Origin: DASVUC01 sp038237225
Lineage (GTDB): Bacteria > Planctomycetota > Phycisphaerae > Tepidisphaerales > Tepidisphaeraceae
Direction of reading: 5' to 3'
Assembly: GCA_038237225.1 (NCBI GenBank)
Contig: JBBRYX010000009.1
Coordinates: forward strand, 1-64,000
DNA: 64,000 nt
Below are positions 50,781 through 58,942 of this stretch, piece after piece. The notes below the pieces were generated by a model. The model saw only the letters and a program-made list of their open reading frames with translations. It did not search any database and was not told the origin of the DNA. The translations under genes were made by a program, and so were the position numbers. Position 1 is the stretch's first letter. Every line of letters starts with the position of its first letter.

Positions 50781-52367
50781 TCAAGCGGTCTTCTGCTCGA
50801 GGAGACTCCTGAGCATGTGCCGATCCACTTTGCCGTTGGTCGACAGCGGGAGCGCCTCCAAGGGCAGGACCCTGGCGGGAATCATGTACGCCGGCATCCG
50901 ACCGCGAAGCTCTTCGCGAACCTGCGCCGCTTCAACCCCGCCGCCGCAAACAAAGGCGATGATGCCCGCAGGCTGACCGTTCACCACAGGCCAGGCGACG
51001 GCCGCGACTTCTTCCGTCCTGCACACGGCCCGCAGGTGCGATTCAATCTCTTCCAGCTCCACGCGATGCCCCATGACCTTTACCTGATTATCGACTCGGC
51101 CAAGGTGGTGGAAGTTTCCGACGTTATCGTAGAAAGCAAGATCGCCACTGAGATACCACCGGCTTCGGCCAAGGCGCGGATGATCGAGCGTGGGAAACCG
51201 TCGGGCGGTTTGCTGATCGTCGCCGAAGTATCCAAGCGCGACCTGCGGGCCGGAGAGTACCAGTTCCCCAATCTCGTCCGGTCCAAGAAAGTTCATCGCC
51301 GGACCCACGATCGCGGCATGGGTGCCGGCAAACGGTTTGCCAATCGAAAGCGTCCCGCGCTCCGGCGTCAGCACCGGCGGATCGGTCAGACGCTGATACG
51401 TGCACGCAACCGTCGCTTCGGTCGGGCCATAGTGATTGTCGACAAAGCAGTTCGGCGCTGCTTCCTGAAATGCTTTGGCAAGTTCAAGCGTGAATCCTTC
51501 GCCGCCAAAGATCGCAACGCGCAGCGCCGGGAACGTATTGGGCCGCAACTGCTTCAACCGATTCATCACCATGATCGCCGATGGAACGGATTGCCAGTAG
51601 GTGATCTCATGTTGCCGGAGAAACCCCGCCGGCGCCATCACCTTGTTTTCCGGGACAACATGCAGTGATGCGCCGCCGTCCCAGCAGGCGAACATCTCGG
51701 ATACGGAAACGTCAAATGATGTTTCGAAAAACTGCGCGACACGATCCTTCGGGTCGAGGTGATACATCGCCCGTTCGCACGCGAGAAAATGTTTCACGTT
51801 GGAAACAGAGACGGCGACGCCTTTGGGAACGCCGGTGGTGCCAGACGTGAAAATGATATAAGCGACATGATCAGGCGCGACCGCGGCGGGCGGAGTGGTG
51901 TCATCGTCGGTGGGAAGCGAGGACCATGATGTCACCTCACTCGCGGAAACGGCTGCCGAAACCTCTTCACTCAGCAACACCTGCCGGGGCAGCGCGCCTT
52001 TTAGATCCTTCAAATGTGCCGCCCCGCGACGATCCACGATGACAGCACTCAAACCCGCTTTTTCGAGAATGAACTGCAAGCGCGACGCAGGCTGCTTCGG
52101 ATTGAGCGGCACATACGTCCCCCCTGCCCATGCGGCGCCCAGAATCCCCGCATAGGTTTCGAAGCTGCGGGCCGCGAGGATTCCCACGCGGATCGGCTCT
52201 CCGCTGGTGGATCCTTTTTTGAGCCACGTTGCAATCCGCCCCGCCGCCGACGCAAGCTCCGCGTACGAATACTGCTTCTCATCCACGACGAGCGCCGGCT
52301 GCGCCGGCTGCTCCTTCGCATGACAGAAGACCGCCAGCGCCAAATTGAGAACGTCAGTACAGCTCAT
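50781..52367 (-). CDS. Amino-acid adenylating enzyme (DltA/NRPS A-domain like)
   Basis: Starting at MSCTDVLNLALAVFCHAKEQ, the 528-residue ANL-family enzyme has core A3 IFTSGTTGVPKGVAVSVSNV near residue 167. Further cores are SFDVSVSEMFACWDGGASLHV (A4), NHYGPTEATVACTY (A5), GELVLSGPQVALGYFGD and RWYLSGDLAFYD (A7), and GRVDNQVKVMGHRVELEEIE (A8). The C-terminal Lys is in STNGKVDRHML. It activates an amino acid as the adenylate and loads the adjacent carrier protein. Substrate identity is unknown. It follows the LtaS-like gene by 23 bases. Confidence 0.85.
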   Translation of the reverse strand: MSCTDVLNLALAVFCHAKEQPAQPALVVDEKQYSYAELASAAGRIATWLKKGSTSGEPIRVGILAARSFETYAGILGAAWAGGTYVPLNPKQPASRLQFILEKAGLSAVIVDRRGAAHLKDLKGALPRQVLLSEEVSAAVSASEVTSWSSLPTDDDTTPPAAVAPDHVAYIIFTSGTTGVPKGVAVSVSNVKHFLACERAMYHLDPKDRVAQFFETSFDVSVSEMFACWDGGASLHVVPENKVMAPAGFLRQHEITYWQSVPSAIMVMNRLKQLRPNTFPALRVAIFGGEGFTLELAKAFQEAAPNCFVDNHYGPTEATVACTYQRLTDPPVLTPERGTLSIGKPFAGTHAAIVGPAMNFLGPDEIGELVLSGPQVALGYFGDDQQTARRFPTLDHPRLGRSRWYLSGDLAFYDNVGNFHHLGRVDNQVKVMGHRVELEEIESHLRAVCRTEEVAAVAWPVVNGQPAGIIAFVCGGGVEAAQVREELRGRMPAYMIPARVLPLEALPLSTNGKVDRHMLRSLLEQKTA

Positions 52368-52390
52368 AACAACCTTTGCGACTGCGGCGA

Positions 52391-54436
52391 TCAACTTCGC
52401 GGGACGATGCTTGCGGCGTTGACGCCGTCTGCTTTCGCAGGCGCGGGAGCCGCCTCTTTGTGGCGCGCCAAATCCGCATCGGGCAGTTTCGTGGCGCGAT
52501 GGAGATGCCGCCAGAGGCTCCAGTCCGTGTACCAATCGATCTCGCGCTTGTACCGATTGGCGAACCGCTGCCGCGGATCGTCCTGAGGCAGTTCCACCAG
52601 TTCCGTGTCACCGATTTCAAAGAGATGCGTCTGCCCGGTCATGCGCTCGAGCGAGTAGAGCAGCCCGTTGTCGATGACGCCTGTCGATCGAACGTGAGTG
52701 ATGCTCACGAATTGCAATACCGACGGCATCTCGTCTGCTAAGAGATCCCGGCCAAGCCACTCATCGGGCGTACGCATGCCAAGAAATCTCAGGATCGTCG
52801 GCGCTACATCGAGATGGCTCGTGCTCAGTCGGCTCTCGACCGCTGAAGGGAAAAGAATCGGATTGGAGAAAATGCACGGCGTTCGCATCTCCTCAACGCT
52901 CATCCGCAGCCCGTGGCCGACGGGGTACGCTGACACGGTCTCGCCATGATCGCCCACGACGACAATCAGCGTCTTCTCGAGCAGTTTCTCATCGCCAAGA
53001 AACTTCACCAGCCGCCCCACCGACTGATCCGCGTAGTGCAACGAATTGCGGTAGCGGTTCCGCCACGAGTCGTCCGGAAACGGATTGTTCGTGGCCATGC
53101 TGACGTAAGGATGATGCGGGAACTCGGTGATGTATGTCGCAAAGAACGGAACATCGCGGTTGGCGCGAATCCACCCCGTCAGCTCTTCGACCGTCCGCTC
53201 CTCGTGTACGCCGGCGCTGTACGCAAGTGAAGCGCCCTCCTGCATCATCTCACGCGCGCCGACAATTCGATCGACGCCCTTTCCCTTGAACAGGAAGCGG
53301 ATGCCCAGGTAATCCAGGAATCCGGTGTGAAACAGGCCGGTGTGGTAGCCCGCGGATTTGAGCACTTCCGCCAGCGCCGGTTGCGGCATCGGACGGCCAT
53401 ACAGCAGATCCGCCGTTGTTCCCAGTTCAGGCAGGTAATCGGAGTAATACAACCCGCAGGTGGCTCGGGCGGTCTGCGTCGCAACGGTCGAGTGCCGGCG
53501 AAGGCTAAGTCCGTGATCCGCAAGCGAGCAAATGTTCGGCGCCGTTTCACGATTGACATGCAAAGCGCCCGTCGACTCCATCTGCACGATGATGACGTTA
53601 ACCGGCCGCGGGTTCCCGGGTGTGTACGCAAAGTCGCGCTTCAGCTTCTTCCCCTCAAGCAGCAGTGACGCCGGCAGATGCTCGCGCTGGAGCATCTCTC
53701 CCTGACGATCCGCAACTTGATGCATCAGTTCCGGCGCGTCAATCGGCTCGAACGCCGGCTTGTACTCCTTAATGAAAAAGAGCACCGCGTTGTCCTTCAC
53801 GCCAAAGGTGTCGATGCGATGCAGCCGAGTTTTCTGCACGATGGCGGCCCCAAGACACAAAACGCTCGCCACCGCCCACATCTGCCATCGCGTCTGCAAC
53901 CAGCGACGCCCGCGCAGTCCGCGAAAGATCAGAACCGCCAGCAGCGGCGCGCCGATCAGTCCGTAGATCGTCAGCGCCAGCGGCATCGGTCCCACATACG
54001 CCCAGACCGATTGCCGCATCACCATCAGGTCGTCAGCGGAACGAAGCAATTCCACGTCCAGCGGATCCCCATAGATTCGCGCGACCTGAAAGCTCACGAT
54101 CGAAAACATCACGATGCAGAAGTAGATTAAGCCCCAGGCAACGCGAGAGACGATCTTGCCCCACCTTCCACCTACGCCCCCCAGGCTGTCGACCACAACG
54201 CTCGCCCCGGCCACGCTTAGGCAAAGCAGCAGATCCGCCCCGATCAAAAAGACTATTCCATCCGCCGGGACATCAGCCAGCGGATACTTATGCTTGACGA
54301 AGAGGTTCCAAAGCAGCAGGCAGAGCTTCGCCACCAACAGAAAACTAAACAGCGCCGTCGCTCTCGCGATTGCACGGTCATCTTTTTCCGAGGTCGGTCC
54401 CCGTAGAGCCAGGCTGAGCCTACCCGCAAGTGCCAC
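52391..54436 (-). CDS. LtaS-like membrane sulfatase/phosphotransferase
   Basis: The 681-residue protein has five membrane helices in the first 240 residues (FSFLLVAKLCLLLWNLF to VASVLCLGAAIVQ). An extracytoplasmic alkaline-phosphatase-superfamily domain follows, with the nucleophile Thr in VQMESTGALHV near residue 287 and metal ligands in VVVGDHGETVSA near 490 and VGHG. This is the layout of lipoteichoic acid synthases and phosphoethanolamine or phosphoglycerol transferases. It heads an operon with an adenylating enzyme and a carrier protein. The donor lipid is unknown. Confidence 0.85.
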   Translation of the reverse strand: MALAGRLSLALRGPTSEKDDRAIARATALFSFLLVAKLCLLLWNLFVKHKYPLADVPADGIVFLIGADLLLCLSVAGASVVVDSLGGVGGRWGKIVSRVAWGLIYFCIVMFSIVSFQVARIYGDPLDVELLRSADDLMVMRQSVWAYVGPMPLALTIYGLIGAPLLAVLIFRGLRGRRWLQTRWQMWAVASVLCLGAAIVQKTRLHRIDTFGVKDNAVLFFIKEYKPAFEPIDAPELMHQVADRQGEMLQREHLPASLLLEGKKLKRDFAYTPGNPRPVNVIIVQMESTGALHVNRETAPNICSLADHGLSLRRHSTVATQTARATCGLYYSDYLPELGTTADLLYGRPMPQPALAEVLKSAGYHTGLFHTGFLDYLGIRFLFKGKGVDRIVGAREMMQEGASLAYSAGVHEERTVEELTGWIRANRDVPFFATYITEFPHHPYVSMATNNPFPDDSWRNRYRNSLHYADQSVGRLVKFLGDEKLLEKTLIVVVGDHGETVSAYPVGHGLRMSVEEMRTPCIFSNPILFPSAVESRLSTSHLDVAPTILRFLGMRTPDEWLGRDLLADEMPSVLQFVSITHVRSTGVIDNGLLYSLERMTGQTHLFEIGDTELVELPQDDPRQRFANRYKREIDWYTDWSLWRHLHRATKLPDADLARHKEAAPAPAKADGVNAASIVPRS

Positions 54437-54759
54437 TTCACTTCCCTCTTAACAAGTCTCTCATCTAATTATCACATTCAAATGCGATTGCGAGACAAAA
54501 ACATTGTTTTTATCGGACTCGCTTATTGTGCCCAAGCCTTGAGATGAGAAGAAGTTATCGCCAACGCCGCGGGTTATTGAATTGAGGTCGTTCGCTGTTA
54601 ATCCCTGGAATCTGGCAGTGTGGACAAATGGGGTTAAGTTGAAATGTATCCGGGAGCGACCGCATATGCGGACTCTGCGGGATGGATGCGAGCCTATGAA
54701 GCCCATTCCAGCGAAAAACGCCGGATCGATAACGTAGGCTCTAAGTGAGTTGATGGAAA
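54437..54759. other. Intergenic region before the LtaS-like gene
   Basis: No supported gene. It must hold the promoter of the LtaS-like operon. A small minus-strand frame at 54461-54706 has no ribosome-binding site or known product. aaaaacattgttttt near 54500 is a short AT-rich palindrome. Confidence 0.5.
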
Positions 54760-54833
54760 TGGGCGATACAGGGCTCGAACCTGTGACCTCCAGCGTGTCA
54801 TGCTGGCGCTCTAGCCAACTGAGCTAATCGCCC
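54760..54833 (-). tRNA. tRNA-Val (GAC)
   Basis: On the minus strand gggcgat pairs with atcgccc. The anticodon stem is ccagc/gctgg with loop atgacac, anticodon GAC (plus-strand gtc at 54797-54799). The T arm is acagg-ttcgagc-cctgt. The discriminator is A. No CCA is encoded. Confidence 0.95.
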
Positions 54834-54930
54834 GAATTTCTGACCGTCAGTATAGCCAAGCCGCAGGCGGCGACAAGAGGCATGCCCGGAACAGAACGTC
54901 GAACCTCGACTGCGGCAGAAGACTTAAAAC

Positions 54931-56283
54931 TCACGGCCGGTTCATGGCGGCATCGATCGCCTGTTTGGCTGAATCCGCATCCGCGTGCGCTGCTGGATCA
55001 GAACTCGTTTTCTCGAAGTCGTCGTGAAGCTGCTTTAGAAAAGCGTCTGCGCGATCCTTTAAGGTTGTGGTCAGCTCCGGCGTCATACGCGCGGCGATGT
55101 CTTGTTCATGGCCGCTCTGGCGGTGGGTCAGACCGCTGACCCCGCCCCAGATCCGGGCGAGATGCAACACTGCCTCAGAGTCCTTGATCTCTCGATCGGC
55201 AAGCGTGGCAGACCACGGGTCGAAAAGTTGAACCGTGAACGACTCGCCCCCTGCCCTGCCGAACCCGCTGATGCAGGCGCCTGGCTCCATCATGCTCTGC
55301 GCATCGGATGAGGCACGTTCCGCCGGTGCGCGTGCATCCCGTGAAACCAATCCGGCCCGTTCGGCGGCGGAAGGAATCTGCTGCCGCAAGAGCAGAATCA
55401 CATCGTGATCAACCTCGCGCAGCGGTCGGGCAAGCAGAACCAGATATTCCTTCGCCCCCGGCGATACCGCATTCTCAAGCACCGTGCGTCGCACGACATC
55501 GCGCGTGCCCGAGCGCAGATCGGGATCCGTCGCGTAACGCATCTGACGCGCAAGCGGAGTTGATTTCGCAATGGCGTCTGCAAGCACGCCCGCCACCAGA
55601 TCAACCGAGTCCAGCGCCGGCCGCAGCACCTCGCGCGGCTTTCCATCGGCGCCGGTGATCGCATGCCGGAAGAGGCCCACCGAAGTATATCGCTCGAGAC
55701 AATCCGAGTACGGGCTGTCAGCCGCCAGCAGCTTCGCAACCCACGCGTCCTCTGCGAAATAGGACGTTGCATCGCGAGGCGAGGATAGCGCCGCCGCGTA
55801 GGATTTGCTGAGCGTGTCGCAGAGCTCATCCACGCCCCGGCCATCGAGAGCAATTCGATTCTGCTCCGCAATCAGCCGCAGGGTGACGAGCCCCTGAAGA
55901 ACCTCGCATTGGAACGGCATCGGGCACGAATCGTCGAAGGACTGAATCCCAAACGCCAACTTTCCAAACGCTCCGGCTGCCGCATAACTTCCCAGCGCGG
56001 CCAACGAAGCATTGCCGTGGCACGGAATGATTGACTTCTGATCCCCAAGCCAATCCCCAGCATGAGTCTTGCACCATGCAAAAAAGAGATCCTGCCCGCT
56101 CACCCAGAACGTGTACGGCGACCGCGACATGCAGTACGAGCGCAACGGCCATCCCAGCGGATCACGCTCCCCGAGATACGCGCCGACCGAACGCCGAACG
56201 CGTTCATAGGGGCGCTGCTGCGCCGACGTCATCGGCGCGAGTGCGAGGACCAGGAATAATCCCAAAAAGCGTCGGATACGCAT
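54931..56283 (-). CDS. Secreted protein of unknown function, 450 residues
   Basis: Starting at MRIRRFLGLFLVLALAPMTS, it has a signal peptide cut near TSAQQ. The body is mostly helical with several Cys (SYCMSRSPYTF, FAWCKTHAGD, IIPCHGNAS, SCPMPFQCEVL) that could form disulfides. No catalytic motif is recognised. The C-terminus has HADADSAKQAIDAAMNRP. It follows the large membrane protein gene by 50 bases on the same strand. Confidence 0.6.
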   Translation of the reverse strand: MRIRRFLGLFLVLALAPMTSAQQRPYERVRRSVGAYLGERDPLGWPLRSYCMSRSPYTFWVSGQDLFFAWCKTHAGDWLGDQKSIIPCHGNASLAALGSYAAAGAFGKLAFGIQSFDDSCPMPFQCEVLQGLVTLRLIAEQNRIALDGRGVDELCDTLSKSYAAALSSPRDATSYFAEDAWVAKLLAADSPYSDCLERYTSVGLFRHAITGADGKPREVLRPALDSVDLVAGVLADAIAKSTPLARQMRYATDPDLRSGTRDVVRRTVLENAVSPGAKEYLVLLARPLREVDHDVILLLRQQIPSAAERAGLVSRDARAPAERASSDAQSMMEPGACISGFGRAGGESFTVQLFDPWSATLADREIKDSEAVLHLARIWGGVSGLTHRQSGHEQDIAARMTPELTTTLKDRADAFLKQLHDDFEKTSSDPAAHADADSAKQAIDAAMNRP

Positions 56284-56333
56284 GCGTCGCAAACATTCAA
56301 AGCCCAAAGATGTTCCAAACTCTCCGTGCCGGC

Positions 56334-58076
56334 TTACTCGTTGTCCGCAGGCGGCGGCTGATCCGCGGCCGGCGGCGGCGCCGTCGCGCTCATATCAGTG
56401 CGCGGCATCGTGCTGACATCCATTGTTTCGATCCTTGCCGGCGCGACGACGCTGGAGACGCCGCCGGTGTCGCTCGCGCTGGCCACCGTCACCGGACCGG
56501 ATTCGCCAAAATCCTCATCGGACTGCTCGAGATACACATCGTCCATCTCGGTTGCATCCACCTCGTGCCGCATGAGGTAGTAGATGATGGTGTTCGCCGT
56601 GAAGTAGAAGCTGATCGCGAACGCGCCCAGCACCGAAATCAGCAGGTAAACCCAGAACGCGATGAAGAACGCGGCGAGATCCTGATCCCATCGCATCGTC
56701 AGCCAATCCGGTTCATAGCTAAGCTGTGCCGCGCCGCTCGGTCCGCGCCACATCGTGGGCCACAGGCGATCCGTGCTCGGCGCCAGCGACACCATGCCCC
56801 AGCCGACGAACCGGTGCGTCAGCGCCAGCATCAAGTAGATGAACAACCGCACGAAGAGATAAGTCAGCGCCCCGTATACCACCGCAACCGCCGTGTACCA
56901 CAGCATCCGCCACGGACGTGCATATACATAGCTGAACGATCGGCTGATCGCGTCAAAGCTATCCGATCCCTCGACGGCAATCGTCGGATACATCAGGTTC
57001 AACCCGGCAACGAGGCCGATCAAAACCAGCGTCATCACGAACCCAGCCGCCAGCAGGATCACAAACAGCGCGCTCATGATGATGTAAAAAACCGGCCCGA
57101 TGTAGGGAATGCTCGACAGCAACCCGGCGACAAGCGGGAGCAGTCCCACCAGCAGGATGATGATGATCGGGATCAGAGGGGCCGACACGAACGAGAGAAA
57201 CTTGCTTCCCGAGAACGCCAGCGCAGCGCGCACGCTCAACTTCTCGTCCCGCGCCACATGCACCGCCGCAATGCGCGCAATCGCTCCGCCAAAGATTGCC
57301 CAGACGGTGAGGAACAGAAGCCCGAAAATGATGAAGAACACCGTGTGGTGCCACATCAACCAGAGTGGACCAACGGCGAAGAAGTTAAATACGCTCTGCA
57401 CAATGCCCTGTGGCATCCAGTACCGCACGCCGTTAACCACACCCACAACCTGAAACGTCTCGTACTCAAACAACTCCTTGAAAAGACCCGAACCTCGAAC
57501 CGCGCGCGACGGCTCCATGGCGGCGTTCGCGTCATCGAAAGCTTGCTTAACCGCCGCATCGCGCCCCTGATGAGCGTCTCTGATCTGCTGCCGCTTCAGA
57601 TTCGCATCGCTGGTCGAGTTCGCGGCGGAATGAGCATCGCGCAGCCGCTGATCGGCGGCGCCAACCTGGCGGGTGCGGCGCTCGAGAATTTTTTCTTTTA
57701 CCCTTTCGCGATATCCCGCTTCGCCCGCCGCGACGCGTGCCTTGACAGGATCCGGGACGATCTGGAATTCCTGCAACTCAGCCGCGTAGGCGTCCTCGAT
57801 ATCGCTACGGCGCTGCCTCCGCATCTGCTGGAATGTCGCGCTGCTGCCGCCCTTGGTTCCATACTCGGCGAAAAGCGCGGGCTCACCCGGCACCGCCAGA
57901 TGCCGAACCGGCCAAATCCCATCGAGCACCCGCCCGCCGACATACAGGCAGATCAGCGCCGCCAGCCCCAGCGCCAGCTTCGACGGATGGACCGCCATCC
58001 GAAACGATTTGAAAATATTGGTAAAAGGAAACGTCTCCCGCCAATTGATCCCACTCACCCTGGCTTCTTCCGCCAT
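56334..58076 (-). CDS. Large multi-pass membrane protein, function unknown
   Basis: The 580-residue protein has one early helix (LALGLAALICLYVGGRVLDG) and a long extracytoplasmic or cytosolic helical segment (residues 75-180, ERVKEKILERRTRQVGAADQ). About seven more helices lie between 215 and 500 and a Pro-rich tail. FGSIARIAAVHVARDEKLSV-like phrases recall DUF975-type transporter-like proteins, but I cannot assign a family. A ggaaggag ribosome-binding site precedes the ATG. It is probably cotranscribed with the secreted protein gene downstream. Confidence 0.65.
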   Translation of the reverse strand: MAEEARVSGINWRETFPFTNIFKSFRMAVHPSKLALGLAALICLYVGGRVLDGIWPVRHLAVPGEPALFAEYGTKGGSSATFQQMRRQRRSDIEDAYAAELQEFQIVPDPVKARVAAGEAGYRERVKEKILERRTRQVGAADQRLRDAHSAANSTSDANLKRQQIRDAHQGRDAAVKQAFDDANAAMEPSRAVRGSGLFKELFEYETFQVVGVVNGVRYWMPQGIVQSVFNFFAVGPLWLMWHHTVFFIIFGLLFLTVWAIFGGAIARIAAVHVARDEKLSVRAALAFSGSKFLSFVSAPLIPIIIILLVGLLPLVAGLLSSIPYIGPVFYIIMSALFVILLAAGFVMTLVLIGLVAGLNLMYPTIAVEGSDSFDAISRSFSYVYARPWRMLWYTAVAVVYGALTYLFVRLFIYLMLALTHRFVGWGMVSLAPSTDRLWPTMWRGPSGAAQLSYEPDWLTMRWDQDLAAFFIAFWVYLLISVLGAFAISFYFTANTIIYYLMRHEVDATEMDDVYLEQSDEDFGESGPVTVASASDTGGVSSVVAPARIETMDVSTMPRTDMSATAPPPAADQPPPADNE

Positions 58077-58231
58077 GAGCTTATTGCTCCTTCCGTTTTG
58101 AGGCCTGTTCGTCCGGCGCGGCGATTATAGTGTCGCGAAGCATTTTTTACCCTACTCGTCTTTAGAGCAAGATGGGATCTTGCCGGTTGCGCGCTGTTGA
58201 ATTGGCTAAGATCTACGAAATGAATTCCCAA

Positions 58232-58678
58232 TCAGTCCCACCGAAAAACGCCCTTCCCCCAGGCGTAAACGTACGCGACGAACAGGAACGCCACGAACAC
58301 GCCCATTTCTCCGAGCAGCCAGGTGCTGCGATCGTGCAGTACTGGATCGCTCGCATATCTGCCGAAGATCGTCGCCCACGGATACAAAAATACAATTTCC
58401 ACGTCGATGACTAGAAAGATCATCGCCACGATGTAAAACCGCACGTTGAATCGCTTGTGCGTATCCCCCACCGGCACCATCCCCGACTCGTAAGTGCCAC
58501 CCTTCACCGCCCCGTTTCGACGCGGCCCGACGATCAGCGACAGCACCACGTTCCCCACCGCAAACCCCGCCCCGATCAAAATCAACAGCACCACCGGCAG
58601 CCACGCGCTCGGTGGTTCTCCACCCGGCATTCCCGCCCCCACCGAGTCACTCAAAATCATCAGGGTCATAAGCTGCAT
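58232..58678 (-). CDS. nuoA: NADH-quinone oxidoreductase subunit A
   Basis: The 148-residue protein has three membrane helices and the subunit A signature GGTYESGMVPVGDTHKRFNV followed by RFYIVAMIFLVIDVEIVFLY. It is part of the membrane arm of complex I next to the quinone site. The start at MQLMTLMILSD avoids an upstream repeat-derived stretch. nuoB lies 3.7 kb away on the other strand and no other nuo gene is adjacent, so the operon is split. Confidence 0.93.
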   Translation of the reverse strand: MQLMTLMILSDSVGAGMPGGEPPSAWLPVVLLILIGAGFAVGNVVLSLIVGPRRNGAVKGGTYESGMVPVGDTHKRFNVRFYIVAMIFLVIDVEIVFLYPWATIFGRYASDPVLHDRSTWLLGEMGVFVAFLFVAYVYAWGKGVFRWD

Positions 58679-58757
58679 CCAGGAGCCCGCTACTCTAGGC
58701 CCAGCCGCTCCACTTGCAAGCGGTGCAAGACCATGACAGAGCAATCGAATGAAGCGC

Positions 58758-58839
58758 CTTGTAGGGGCGACGCCTGCGTCGCGGTTGCGGCGTAGCCGCG
58801 AATGACCGTGATTTCGACGCTTCGCGTCGACCCTACAAG
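58758..58839. repeat. GTAGGGGCGAC-type palindromic element, intergenic copy
   Basis: cttgtaggggcgacg at the left is mirrored by cgtcgaccctacaag at the right, with core gcggcgtagccgcga and cgacgcttcgcgtcgacc. It shares its core with the copy inside dus (19991-20126). It lies between nuoA and a glycosyltransferase. Confidence 0.9.
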
Positions 58840-58942
58840 ATCGGTCGGCGCCTTCGCGTTTGCGATTGCCCGGGTAAGCGACGGAAATCCATCGACAACG
58901 CACCTATGCCGCGTAACAATTCACGCAAAGGGGCCGCACTCC

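Noticed and set aside
54461..54706. Small minus-strand frame before the LtaS-like gene
   Set aside because: No ribosome-binding site, no known product and unusual composition; kept only as part of the intergenic note.
56031..58130. Plus-strand open frame of 699 codons
   Set aside because: It is antisense to the large membrane protein, very rich in Arg, His and Gln, as shadows of hydrophobic proteins in GC-rich DNA are.
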